DNA of 23,397 nucleotides from a virus, in the IMG/VR virus record IMGVR_UViG_3300028025_001788, positions 1 through 23,397 of that record. The stretch is one strand, 5' to 3'. Shown in pieces: positions 1-6,835 of this stretch. How positions within the stretch are numbered: the first letter of the stretch is position 1; each line of letters opens with the position of its first letter. Position numbers and translations under genes: made by a program. The notes beneath the pieces are model-generated. The model was not told the origin of the DNA and did no database searches. It was given only the letters and a program-made list of their open reading frames with translations.

Positions 1-435
1 GGTGGGGGTGGGTCTGGTGGTGTTGGTGGCGCAGGAACGGCAACTAAAGGTGGTGATGGTGGATTAGGAACATCTAGTTCAATCACAGGTACATCTACTT
101 TTTATGCTTCTGGAGGTGCTTCAGGAGGCTATATGGGTGGTACTGTTGGAACAGTATCTGCTGGCGGTGGCGGTGCGGCTGGAACTCCAACTGGAATAAC
201 TGCAAAAAATGTTGGTTCAAGTGGCACAGCCAATACAGGCGGTGGTGCTGGTGGCGGTTCGGATTCTGGCAATGCTGGCGCAGAAATAGCTGGGGCATCT
301 GGAGGTTCAGGTGTTGTAATTATTTCATTACTTACTGCACAGTACACAGGAACTACAACTGGTAGCCCATCAGTTACTAATTCTGGAAATAACACTATTC
401 TTAAATTTACTGCATCAGGAAGTTACACAGCTTAA
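1..435 (+). CDS. Glycine-rich tail fibre/adhesin-like protein, 5' truncated
   Basis: This reading frame is open at the left edge of the window, so only the last 144 residues are present. The protein is dominated by Gly with Ser, Thr and Ala, arranged as short poly-Gly blocks separated by variable loops. It ends in a segment (SGVVIIS, then NTILKFTASGSYTA) that closely matches the end of the complete protein at 814-1779, so the two are paralogues. Glycine-rich proteins with this kind of C-terminal beta motif are known as phage tail fibre or fibre-tip components; Salmonella phage S16 gp38 is a structurally solved example with packed polyglycine helices. A role in host recognition is inferred from composition and position. 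An ATG exists at 133, but the frame is open well upstream with the same composition, so it is not the true start. Confidence 0.8.
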   Translation, partial: GGGGSGGVGGAGTATKGGDGGLGTSSSITGTSTFYASGGASGGYMGGTVGTVSAGGGGAAGTPTGITAKNVGSSGTANTGGGAGGGSDSGNAGAEIAGASGGSGVVIISLLTAQYTGTTTGSPSVTNSGNNTILKFTASGSYTA

Positions 436-447
436 ACGGAGATTTAC

Positions 448-804
448 ATGGGACATTTTGCAAAAGTAGTAGACACTAAGGTAACGCAAGTAATCGTTGC
501 TGAACCTGAATTCTTTACAACATTCGTTGATTCTTCTCCGGGTGCTTGGATTCAAACTTCTTACAACACTATCGGTGGTGTACACACTAAAGGTGGTACA
601 CCATTGCGTGGTAACTACGCTGGTATTGGTTATACATATGATGCACAGAATGATGTCTTCTATGCACCACAACCATTCGCTTCATGGGTATTAAACAACA
701 CTACATGGACATGGGAAGCACCAACACCAATGCCACAAGATGGTAAGTTATACAAATGGGATGAGCCTACATTGGCTTGGGTTGAAGTAGTAGCACCTGT
801 TTAA
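448..804 (+). CDS. Conserved phage protein of the HFAKV...IVAE family
   Basis: A 118-residue protein lying between two glycine-rich fibre genes. It opens with GHFAKVVDTKVTQVIVAE and contains a Trp/Tyr-rich centre (WIQTSYNT, NYAGIGYTYD, PQPFASWVL) and a C-terminus with TPMPQDGKLYKWDEPTLAW. I recognise this as a widespread small protein of cyanophages and other aquatic phages, usually found beside tail fibre genes and without an assigned function. No signal peptide, membrane segment or catalytic motif is visible. Its repeated aromatic patches suggest a compact beta structure. A structural or fibre-associated role is inferred from its position only. A GGAG stretch precedes the ATG by a normal distance. 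Confidence 0.85.
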   Translation: MGHFAKVVDTKVTQVIVAEPEFFTTFVDSSPGAWIQTSYNTIGGVHTKGGTPLRGNYAGIGYTYDAQNDVFYAPQPFASWVLNNTTWTWEAPTPMPQDGKLYKWDEPTLAWVEVVAPV

Positions 805-813
805 GGATAGACA

Positions 814-1779
814 ATGACTGTCATCATCAACGGCTCTACTGGTATTGATTCCAGCACAGCTACACAGAGTATAGATTTACCACAAGGTACTACAGCACAA
901 AGACCTGCTAGTCCTACGGCTGGTGCTTTGCGTTACAACACTACAACCAATCAAACCGAAGTGTATTCTGGCATAGGTTGGGTAACTTTATCAACACAAA
1001 CTTATTCAGTTAATTATTTAATAGTTGCAGGTGGCGGTGGCGGAAGTTTCGGCGGAGCTGGGGCTGGAGGACTTTTAACATCATCAGCCACAGTAACGTC
1101 TCTTACAGCTTATACAGTTACCGTTGGTGCTGGAGGTGCTGGACAAAACGCTCTTAATACAACAGGCACAGACGGCTCAAATTCTGTATTTAATATAGTT
1201 CCAACCACAGCTTTAGGGGGCGGTGGAGGCGGTAAAGCAACTGGAACTATAACTGGAAACTCTGGTGGTTCTGGAGGCGGAGGCGGCAATACCGGCAGTG
1301 GCGGTGCTGGAACTTCTGGTCAAGGTAATAATGGCGGAACTGGATACAGCGATAATTCCTCATACGGTCTTGGTGGTGGGGGTGGTGGTGCAGGTGCTGT
1401 TGGACAATCTTTAAATAGCGGTTCAAACGCAGGTGGTAATGGAGGTGTTGGTACAGCTTCTTCTATATCTGGAACAAGCGTAACTTACGCTGGTGGTGGT
1501 GGTGGTGGAGGACATACTGCTGGAAGTAGGGCTGGCGGTACTGGTGGAGCAGGTGGTGGTGGTAATGGTTCAATAACAGGAAATGCTACCTCTGGCACAA
1601 CTAACACTGGTGGTGGGGGCGGTGGAGCTGGCTCTGCAACTGGTAATGGAGGCTCAGGTGGGTCTGGCATAGTTATTATTTCTTACGCTGGAGCACAGCG
1701 TGGTACAGGAGGCACAGTTACTTCTAGTGGCGGTAATACTATCCATACCTTCACTTCATCTAGCACATACACGGCATAA
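814..1779 (+). CDS. Glycine-rich tail fibre/adhesin-like protein, complete
   Basis: A 321-residue fibre-type protein. Residues 1-60 carry the phage fibre signature 'LPQGTTAQRPASPTAGALRY' followed by an NTTTNQ...GWV element, as seen at the start of many phage tail proteins. A YLIVAGGGGG segment then opens a long region of at least seven poly-Gly blocks (G5 to G7) separated by 10-30 residue Ser/Thr/Asn-rich loops. The C-terminus has the conserved SGIVIIS...GNTIHTFTSSSTYTA element shared with the upstream paralogue. The composition fits a fold in which glycine-rich strands pack as polyglycine II helices, as known for S16-type gp38 adhesins, with the loops exposed for receptor contact. Receptor binding is an inference. 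The + strand is very GGT/GGN rich, which creates long spurious Pro-rich antisense frames. Confidence 0.85.
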   Translation: MTVIINGSTGIDSSTATQSIDLPQGTTAQRPASPTAGALRYNTTTNQTEVYSGIGWVTLSTQTYSVNYLIVAGGGGGSFGGAGAGGLLTSSATVTSLTAYTVTVGAGGAGQNALNTTGTDGSNSVFNIVPTTALGGGGGGKATGTITGNSGGSGGGGGNTGSGGAGTSGQGNNGGTGYSDNSSYGLGGGGGGAGAVGQSLNSGSNAGGNGGVGTASSISGTSVTYAGGGGGGGHTAGSRAGGTGGAGGGGNGSITGNATSGTTNTGGGGGGAGSATGNGGSGGSGIVIISYAGAQRGTGGTVTSSGGNTIHTFTSSSTYTA

Positions 1780-1781
1780 TC

Positions 1782-1988
1782 ATGAGCGATAACATTGAAC
1801 GCATAGCTATCCTAGAGACTAAGGTAAACAACCTTCAGGATAACCACGATGAGATGCTTAAACTGATGCACGACATCAAGGATGAGATGACACGCTACAA
1901 GGGCTTTCTAGGCGGTATAGCGTTCATTGCTTCTGGTATTGGTATCTTCCTAACACTATTCAAAGACTGGCTTGTAAAGCACCTATAA
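1782..1988 (+). CDS. Small one-TM protein, holin/XhlA-like
   Basis: A 68-residue protein. Residues 1-38 are a charged heptad-like helix (IERIAILETKVNNLQDNHDE) predicted to form a coiled coil. Residues 41-60 form one hydrophobic membrane segment (GFLGGIAFIASGIGIFLTLF), followed by a short basic end. This architecture matches the hemolysin XhlA-type and other small phage holin-associated proteins. The function (holin, holin partner or spanin-like) cannot be fixed from sequence. It starts 3 bases after the fibre gene stop. A second holin candidate lies next to the endolysin at 10570-10944, so this one may be accessory or may have a different membrane role. Confidence 0.75.
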   Translation: MSDNIERIAILETKVNNLQDNHDEMLKLMHDIKDEMTRYKGFLGGIAFIASGIGIFLTLFKDWLVKHL

Positions 1989-1998
1989 AGGACTCCAA

Positions 1999-2181
1999 AT
2001 GGCAACTAAGAAACAAACAGCAAAGATTGGCAAAGTAATGGGTGAGTATAAGGACAAATCCTTACATTCTGGGAAAGGTGGTCCAGTAGTGAAGTCTCGT
2101 AAGCAAGCTATTGCTATTGCCATGAGCGAAGCAAAGATGCCTAAGCCTAAGATGATGAAGAAAGCTGGTAGAGGTCGCTAA
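1999..2181 (+). CDS. Small Lys-rich conserved protein (DUF6496-like)
   Basis: A 60-residue, very basic protein with the pattern KIGKVMGEYKDKSLHSGKGG...VKSRKQAIAIAMSEA, then a PKPKMMKKAGRGR tail. I recognise this as the DUF6496-type family, found in phages and bacteria and without a known function. AAGGA lies about 7 bases before the ATG. It is the first of three consecutive tiny basic genes, joined to the next by a TAATG overlap at 2179-2183. Small Lys-rich phage proteins may bind nucleic acid or the packaged genome, but nothing here demonstrates it. Confidence 0.8.
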   Translation: MATKKQTAKIGKVMGEYKDKSLHSGKGGPVVKSRKQAIAIAMSEAKMPKPKMMKKAGRGR

Positions 2182-2333
2182 TGAAACAAGGACTATACGC
2201 TAATATCGCAGCAAAGAAAGCTCGTATCAAGGCTGGTTCAGGAGAAAAGATGCGTAAAGTAGGTAGCAAAGGCGCTCCCTCAGCTAAAGACTTCAAGGAT
2301 GCAGCTAAGACTGCGAAGAAGGTAAAGAAATAA
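2181..2333 (+). CDS. Small basic conserved phage protein, 50 aa
   Basis: This 50-residue gene is too short for a 60-codon ORF cut-off but is clearly real. It begins at the ATG overlapping the previous stop (TAATG) and its own stop overlaps the next ATG in the same way. The product starts MKQGLYANIAAKKARIKAGS and continues with GEKMRKVGSKGAPSAKDFKD, ending in Lys-rich residues. I recognise this as a recurrent aquatic-phage protein usually found beside the GGLNQKGRDYY family encoded next. About a quarter of the residues are Lys, and there is no Cys or membrane segment. The function is unknown; the fixed trio arrangement suggests a shared virion or DNA-associated role. Confidence 0.85.
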   Translation: MKQGLYANIAAKKARIKAGSGEKMRKVGSKGAPSAKDFKDAAKTAKKVKK

Positions 2334-2578
2334 TGCCAAAGAAAGCGTTTCAGAACCCTGAAGGTGGTCTCAATCAAAAAGGTAGAGACTATTACAACAA
2401 GACTACAGGCTCTAAGCTGAAGCCTCCTGTGTCGGCTAAAGAGGCTGCAAAGTCCCCTAAAGCTGCTGGTCGTCGTAAGAGCTTCTGTGCTCGCATGGGC
2501 GGTGTCAAAGGTCCTATGAAGGATGAGAAGGGTAGACCTACTCGTAAAGCACTCGCATTGAAGAAATGGGATTGTTAA
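2333..2578 (+). CDS. Small basic conserved phage protein (DUF6321-like)
   Basis: An 81-residue basic protein with the block GGLNQKGRDYYNKTTGSKLK near the N-terminus and the strongly conserved RRKSFCARMGGVKGPMKDEK followed by GRPTRKALALKKWDC at the C-terminus. This matches a family I know from many phages, which I recall as DUF6321; the label is from memory. It has two Cys (in SFCARM and at the very C-terminus) that could form a disulfide or metal site. It is the last of three coupled basic genes and starts on the TAATG overlap at 2331-2335. The molecular role is unknown. Confidence 0.82.
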   Translation: MPKKAFQNPEGGLNQKGRDYYNKTTGSKLKPPVSAKEAAKSPKAAGRRKSFCARMGGVKGPMKDEKGRPTRKALALKKWDC

Positions 2579-2586
2579 AAAATAAC

Positions 2587-2615
2587 TTGCTTTTTTACTA
2601 AAATTGTGTTAGGAT
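2587..2615 (+). promoter_or_regulatory. Possible sigma70-type promoter before the tail tube genes
   Basis: In one of the few non-coding gaps of the + arm (2579-2622) there is TTGCTT (2587-2592), a 17-base spacer, then TAGGAT (2610-2615) preceded by TG at 2607-2608, giving an extended -10. The match is good (TTGCTT against TTGACA, TAGGAT against TATAAT). However, the AGGA at 2611-2614 is also a plausible ribosome binding site for the ATG at 2623. Transcription from here would start at about 2622, giving an almost leaderless message, so the element may be only a ribosome site in an AT-rich gap. Confidence 0.35.
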
Positions 2616-2622
2616 AGCGTTT

Positions 2623-3273
2623 ATGGCTACTTATGTTTCTTGCGTTAATTCCGTACTACGAAGACTTCGTGAAACCGAAGTTACTTCCGTACAGGACAAC
2701 TCCTATTCTAAGTTAATTGGAGACTTTGTTAATGATGCTAAGAACATCGTTGAGTCCTCTTACACTTGGAATTCCCTATCAGATACATTAACTGCAGATA
2801 CTACTGCAGATGTGTTTAGCTATGTATTGACTGGCTCTGGTCAGCGATTCCGTGTTATTGATGTTATCAACGACACAACTAATCAAGTAATGCGTAATGT
2901 GGAAACTACTTGGATGAACGACCAGTTTCTGGTTGCTAATCCACAGAAGGCTTCTCCAATGTATTACAACTTTAACGGTACTAACGACAATGGTGATACT
3001 TTAGTCGATGTGTACCCTATCCCTGAAGCTGCTTACAGTCTACGCTTTAACTTGATTATTCCTCAAGTAGAGCTAGCTACTGATTCAACAATCCTTAAAG
3101 TTCCTTCAGAGCCTGTAATCTTCTTAGCCTATGCCAAAGCATTAGCTGAGCGTGGTGAAGACGGTGGACTAGGTTCTAATGAAGCCTATGCACTATTCCA
3201 GAAGAGTTTGTCTGATGCTATTGCATTAGAGTCAACTCGTTATGTTGAAGAATCTGCTTGGATTCCAGTTTAA
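2623..3273 (+). CDS. Head-tail adaptor / tail tubular protein A-like (T7 gp11-like)
   Basis: A 216-residue protein. The N-terminus (VNSVLRRLRE, then LIGDFVNDAKNIVESSYTWN) is the helical pattern typical of short-tail phage adaptor/tail tubular A proteins, which form the ring joining the portal to the tail nozzle. A beta-rich middle follows (YVLTGSGQRFRVIDV, DTLVDVYPIPEAAYSLRF), then a C-terminal helical segment (VIFLAYAKALAERGED). The length is close to T7 gp11 (196 aa). It directly precedes the larger nozzle-type gene with a TAATG overlap, the same order as T7 genes 11 and 12. The assignment rests on pattern and gene order rather than a computed alignment. Confidence 0.75.
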   Translation: MATYVSCVNSVLRRLRETEVTSVQDNSYSKLIGDFVNDAKNIVESSYTWNSLSDTLTADTTADVFSYVLTGSGQRFRVIDVINDTTNQVMRNVETTWMNDQFLVANPQKASPMYYNFNGTNDNGDTLVDVYPIPEAAYSLRFNLIIPQVELATDSTILKVPSEPVIFLAYAKALAERGEDGGLGSNEAYALFQKSLSDAIALESTRYVEESAWIPV

Positions 3274-5081
3274 TGGCTGAACAGTTTACAAACGGTTCGA
3301 TTGCAGCTCCGGGCTTTTCTGGGTTAAACACTCAGGATAGCTCTGTTCAGCTATCTAGTGGTTATGCACTTAAAGCTGACAACTGCGTTATTGACCGCTA
3401 TGGTCGTATCGGTGCTCGTAAGGGTTGGACAAAGGTTAACTCCTCTGCTGCCTCTACTGGTTCTTTCCGTACAATCTTTGAGTTTGTTAAAGCTGATGGT
3501 AATGTCGTATTAAGTGCAGCGAATAACAAGGTCTATGCTGGGACAAGTACTTTAGTTGAAGCGAAAGTATTTAACACTCACTTCCATACTGGGACATACT
3601 CTCAGTCAGGAACTACTGTAACTGTAACGATTACAAGTCATGGATATCCTGTTGGTACTGTTTTGTATATGGATATTGGCACAGGCACACTACCTACTGG
3701 TTATTATACTGTAGCTACAGTTGTTGGTGGTAACAGCTTTACTGTAACTGCAGCAGCTTCAGCTACAACTAGCGGAACTGTTCTTGGATGTATTGATACC
3801 TTGCCTAGCTATACTATTAGTGGTAATAACTGGCAAATAGTTGGTATGCCCTACGGTACTGGTCCTACAGCTTCAGCACACGCTATTCTAGCTCAAAAAG
3901 ACCACCCTATTCTGGTTTATCATAAACTTGGTACAGCATCACATACACACCAAGATGGTTACGGCTTACAGCGTCTTGGAGACATCGGCAATGTTCCATC
4001 AGCTCATACTGTTACTAGCTTTAAACCTAACTGTGCTTTATCTGCTTATGGTCGTCTCTGGGTAGGTGGTCAAGTAGATGACCCACAAACTGTATACTTT
4101 AGTGACTTACAAGACCCTTCGGAGTGGCAAGTAGGTACTTCTGGTTACTTAGATATTAGTGCTGTTATCCCTACTGGTGACCCAATCACAGCATTGGCTC
4201 AGTACAATAACTTCCTAATCATCTTCTGTCGTCGTAGCATTGTTGTGTATAGTGGTGCTGACGACCCTACAACAATGAAGCTGTCAGACATCATTACTGG
4301 TGTCGGATGTATCGCTCGTGACTCTGTTCAGTCTGTTGGTGGTACAGATATTCTGTTCTTGTCTGAAACTGGTGTTCAGTCATTGATGCGTGTGATTCAA
4401 GAGAAGTCATTACCATTTCGTGATGTATCTAAGAATGTTCGTGATACCTTGATGAGTGATGTTGTTGGTGAAGACGAAGATGACATCAAGGCTATTTACT
4501 ACGCTGCTGATGCTTTCTATCTATTAGCTCTGCCAAGTACTAACAATACTTATTGCTTTGATACTCGTGGTGCGTTAGAGAATGGTGCATCTAGAGCTAC
4601 TATCTGGAGAGACATCAACCCTACAGCTTTCTGTGTTTTAGCTAACAGAGACCTATACATGGGTCAAGAAGGCTATATTGGTCGCTACTATAACTACGAT
4701 GATAATGGTGCGGCTTATCGTATGGCTTACTATACCAATTACTTTGATATGGGTAATCCTACATCATTAAAGATTCTCAAGAAAGTAAATATTACTAGCA
4801 TCGGTGGCTCAGCTCAGGCTTTAGTAATTAAGTGGGGTTACGACTACACCGATAACTATAACTCTGGAACTGTTGTATTAGACACACAGGTTGTGTATGA
4901 GTATGGTACGGCTGAATACAACATCGCTACTTACAACAACGGTATTGTATTAGATACAGCTCAGATGCAAACAAGCGGTAACGGTAAAGTGGTTCAACTT
5001 GGTTTTGAATCAGACATTGATGGTTCACCTCTATCTGTGCAGAAGATTGACTTTTCAATTAAAATGGGAAAAAACATCTAA
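3273..5081 (+). CDS. Tail tubular protein B / nozzle-like protein (T7 gp12-like)
   Basis: A 602-residue protein. I choose the ATG at 3273, which overlaps the previous stop (TAATG), over the in-frame TTG at 3258. The N-terminal half has a pattern seen in phage tail nozzle/stabilisation proteins: LNTQDSSVQLSSGYALKADN, then NCVIDRYGRIGARKGW. Further on come GRLWVGG, VYFSDLQDPSEWQVG, NNFLIIFCRRSIVVYSG and DILFLSETGVQSL, which look like successive beta-propeller or beta-barrel blades. T7 gp12, the distal tail tube, is a larger (794 aa) protein in the same gene position. The assignment is by order and motif style. An HNH gene has been placed directly after it. Confidence 0.75.
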   Translation: MAEQFTNGSIAAPGFSGLNTQDSSVQLSSGYALKADNCVIDRYGRIGARKGWTKVNSSAASTGSFRTIFEFVKADGNVVLSAANNKVYAGTSTLVEAKVFNTHFHTGTYSQSGTTVTVTITSHGYPVGTVLYMDIGTGTLPTGYYTVATVVGGNSFTVTAAASATTSGTVLGCIDTLPSYTISGNNWQIVGMPYGTGPTASAHAILAQKDHPILVYHKLGTASHTHQDGYGLQRLGDIGNVPSAHTVTSFKPNCALSAYGRLWVGGQVDDPQTVYFSDLQDPSEWQVGTSGYLDISAVIPTGDPITALAQYNNFLIIFCRRSIVVYSGADDPTTMKLSDIITGVGCIARDSVQSVGGTDILFLSETGVQSLMRVIQEKSLPFRDVSKNVRDTLMSDVVGEDEDDIKAIYYAADAFYLLALPSTNNTYCFDTRGALENGASRATIWRDINPTAFCVLANRDLYMGQEGYIGRYYNYDDNGAAYRMAYYTNYFDMGNPTSLKILKKVNITSIGGSAQALVIKWGYDYTDNYNSGTVVLDTQVVYEYGTAEYNIATYNNGIVLDTAQMQTSGNGKVVQLGFESDIDGSPLSVQKIDFSIKMGKNI

Positions 5082-5509
5082 TGTTTGTTTGTAAGAAATG
5101 TGGTGTTAATAAACCGTTATCCGAGTATTACAAAACTACTGATAGAAAATCAGGTCATAAATCTATATGTAAACAATGTATTAAAGAAAATCCTCTCACT
5201 GAACAAAGAAAACAAAATATGAGAGAGTATGGGGTTGGTTATCATTTAAAAACAAAATATAACTTATCCTTAATACAATATAATGAAATGTTAGTTAAAC
5301 AAAACCATAAATGTGCTATTTGTGGGATAGATGAAACAGAAGCATCAAAAGGTAAATTAGTTGTTGACCACTGCCACACAACAAACAACATAAGAGAATT
5401 ACTTTGCCACCACTGTAATGTTAGTATTGGCTTACTGAAAGAATCAATACAAACTTTAACAAAAGCAATTGCTTATTTAGATAAGCATAAGGAGAAAGAA
5501 GTATTATGA
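5081..5509 (+). CDS. HNH nuclease of the recombination endonuclease VII type
   Basis: A 142-residue protein with two zinc-binding regions. Residues 4-33 form a C-x2-C...C-x2-C finger (C4, C7, C30, C33). Residues 78-113 form the endonuclease VII core: C78-x2-C81, the catalytic-type D96-H97-C98-H99, then RELLC109-x2-C112-N113. The family includes T4 gp49, which resolves branched DNA, and many free-standing phage HNH homing nucleases. The gene sits between the nozzle and tail fibre genes and overlaps both (TAATG at its start, ATGA at its stop). It is visibly more AT-rich than its neighbours, with many AAA, ATA and TTA codons, which suggests recent insertion. Homing is more likely than a replication role given its location in the late arm, but both are possible. 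Confidence 0.88.
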   Translation: MFVCKKCGVNKPLSEYYKTTDRKSGHKSICKQCIKENPLTEQRKQNMREYGVGYHLKTKYNLSLIQYNEMLVKQNHKCAICGIDETEASKGKLVVDHCHTTNNIRELLCHHCNVSIGLLKESIQTLTKAIAYLDKHKEKEVL

Positions 5510-6204
5510 GTAACTACACAAAAGCAACGAACTTTGCTACAAAAGATAGCTTAGCTACAGGTAATCCAAGTAAGATTGTTAAAGGTACAGAGATTGATAC
5601 TGAGTTTAACTCTATCTCTTCTGCGATTGCATCTAAAGCTGATACCGCAAGCCCAACATTTACAGGCACTCCTGCAGCGCCTACAGCTACTACAGGCTCA
5701 AACACAACTCAGTTAGCAAACACTGCTTATGTTAAAACCGCAATAGATGCACTTAGCACTACTGGTCGTATTGTGCAGATTGTTGAAAGTGTGACAGCTA
5801 CTGGTGTTGATTCCACATCGGATTCCCTTGTTGGTACAGGACACACAGCCTCAATCACACCAACATCAGCAAGCAATAAAATATTGATTCTGATGAGCTT
5901 TGGATTTGCTCAGACTAACATAAATGCTAGTAATGGTACAAATGCCTTCTGGACTCTCTATCGTGGTGCTACAAACTTAGGAACTGGTAGCGGATTTAGT
6001 GCCAACTGTTTGGGTATGGCTAATGTGAATACCAATGGTAGCACTTCTAGTATTTACATTCAGGAAAGCTATCAGTTATTAGATTCACCTGCGACTACCT
6101 CTTCTATTACTTATCAGACCTATGTAAGACGAAGTGGTAATGCTTCTGCTGGTTACAACACAATGGGTAACGCTAGAATTATTCTCTTGGAGATTTTACA
6201 ATGA
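5506..6204 (+). CDS. Tail fibre protein
   Basis: A 232-residue protein. After an N-terminal segment (IVKGTEIDTEFNSISSAIAS) comes the phage fibre signature at about residues 46-76, DTASPTFTGTPAAPTA followed by NTTQLANTAYV. Proteins with this repeat form trimeric fibre shafts. The C-terminal part (about residues 85-232) is Ser/Thr/Asn-rich with alternating hydrophobics (KILILMSFGF, ARIILLEIL), consistent with a beta-structured tip that binds the receptor. It starts with an ATGA overlap with the HNH gene and ends with an ATGA overlap with the chaperone-like gene. It is much shorter than T7 gp17 (553 aa), so it may be only one component of the fibre apparatus, alongside the glycine-rich proteins. 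Confidence 0.8.
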   Translation: MSNYTKATNFATKDSLATGNPSKIVKGTEIDTEFNSISSAIASKADTASPTFTGTPAAPTATTGSNTTQLANTAYVKTAIDALSTTGRIVQIVESVTATGVDSTSDSLVGTGHTASITPTSASNKILILMSFGFAQTNINASNGTNAFWTLYRGATNLGTGSGFSANCLGMANVNTNGSTSSIYIQESYQLLDSPATTSSITYQTYVRRSGNASAGYNTMGNARIILLEILQ

Positions 6205-6545
6205 TAACCGTTTCTAATGCTTTATTTTCATTAACTCCAGATGCTCAGTGGACTATATCTAATAACGACTACTACACCATTATCTGGCACACTCCAGCGA
6301 TCCCTCAGCCTAGCTTTGCTGCTGTTGAAGCCGAAGTTGCTCGCTTAACTAATCAAGCTCCTTTAGATGCTTGTGTTACTACAGCAAAGAAACTCCTTGC
6401 GGATTCAGACTGGTCTATGTTGTCTGATGTGAATATCAGCAACAAAGCAGACTTTGAAGCCTATCGTGCTCAGCTCCGTACATTGATGTTTAACCCTGTT
6501 ACAGAGCCTGTGTTTCCTGCAGAGCCACAACCAGTTTGGATTTAA
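6201..6545 (+). CDS. Tail fibre assembly chaperone-like protein (Phage_tail_APC type)
   Basis: A 114-residue protein. The C-terminal half reads KKLLADSDWSMLSDVNISNK, then FEAYRAQLRTL...NPVTEPVFPAEPQPVW. The combination of LL-x-(S/D)-DW, YRxxLR and a Pro-rich end before a Trp is the pattern of phage tail assembly chaperones of the Phage_tail_APC class, which assist fibre folding or attach at the fibre tip. It lies directly behind the fibre gene with an ATGA overlap, the usual place for such a partner. No enzymatic motif is present. The N-terminal 40 residues (VSNALFSLTPDAQWTIS) are less typical and may be fibre-specific. Confidence 0.75.
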   Translation: MITVSNALFSLTPDAQWTISNNDYYTIIWHTPAIPQPSFAAVEAEVARLTNQAPLDACVTTAKKLLADSDWSMLSDVNISNKADFEAYRAQLRTLMFNPVTEPVFPAEPQPVWI

Positions 6546-6835
6546 GTTATAAAGTTCCTGTTCTGGAGCGTCCTGAGTACACGATGTACTTAGAGAAACA
6601 TCAGAAGTATAATTGGTTTCATACTGATATACGCAAGTGGACAGCAGAGATTAAGAAGCAGTATATAGAAGATTTGAACATATTACAGTTAGAGTTGTCT
6701 CCTTTTATTGTAGCGTTAGCACGAGAAGATAACGATAAGTTAGTTAAGTTTGGAAAGTCTCTAGGATTTGTCTATGAGACAACAATCAAAGGATTAGACA
6801 ACATGAATCATCATATTTACAGCAGGAGCATATAA
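6536..6835 (+). CDS. Small protein, possible gp13/GNAT-like partial fold
   Basis: The open frame runs from a TTG at 6536 (99 residues); the first ATG is at 6584 (83 residues). Neither has a strong ribosome site, so the start is uncertain. The conserved-looking VPVLERPEY near the N-terminus favours the TTG or a coupled start. Residues 29-99 include YNWFHTDIRKW, a helical stretch, FIVALAREDNDKLVKFGKSL, then GFVYETTIKG and IYSRS. The last part resembles the terminal motif of GNAT acyltransferases and of T7 gp13, which lies in the same place between the nozzle and ejection proteins. The acetyl-CoA loop of a full GNAT is not visible, so catalysis is doubtful. The stop overlaps the next start (TAATG at 6833-6837). 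Confidence 0.6.
   Translation: MDLSYKVPVLERPEYTMYLEKHQKYNWFHTDIRKWTAEIKKQYIEDLNILQLELSPFIVALAREDNDKLVKFGKSLGFVYETTIKGLDNMNHHIYSRSI

Noticed and set aside
1485-1670. Proline-rich antisense frame (61 aa) and a similar one at 129-395 on the - strand
   Set aside because: They are the complement of GGN glycine codons in the fibre genes. The Pro/Ala repeats have no ribosome site or family pattern.
1020-1680. CRISPR-like or simple-sequence repeat array in the GGT-rich region
   Set aside because: The repeats are codon-level (Gly) with irregular spacing and no constant repeat-spacer structure; they are explained by the glycine-rich protein.
3258-3272. TTG start for the tail nozzle gene
   Set aside because: The ATG at 3273 overlaps the upstream stop as TAATG, matching the pattern of the rest of the operon.
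5514-5705. 63-aa antisense frame opposite the tail fibre gene, and similar frames at 8087-8269 and 10012-10287
   Set aside because: They are shadows of Ala/Thr-rich coding on the + strand, with no ribosome site or recognisable pattern.
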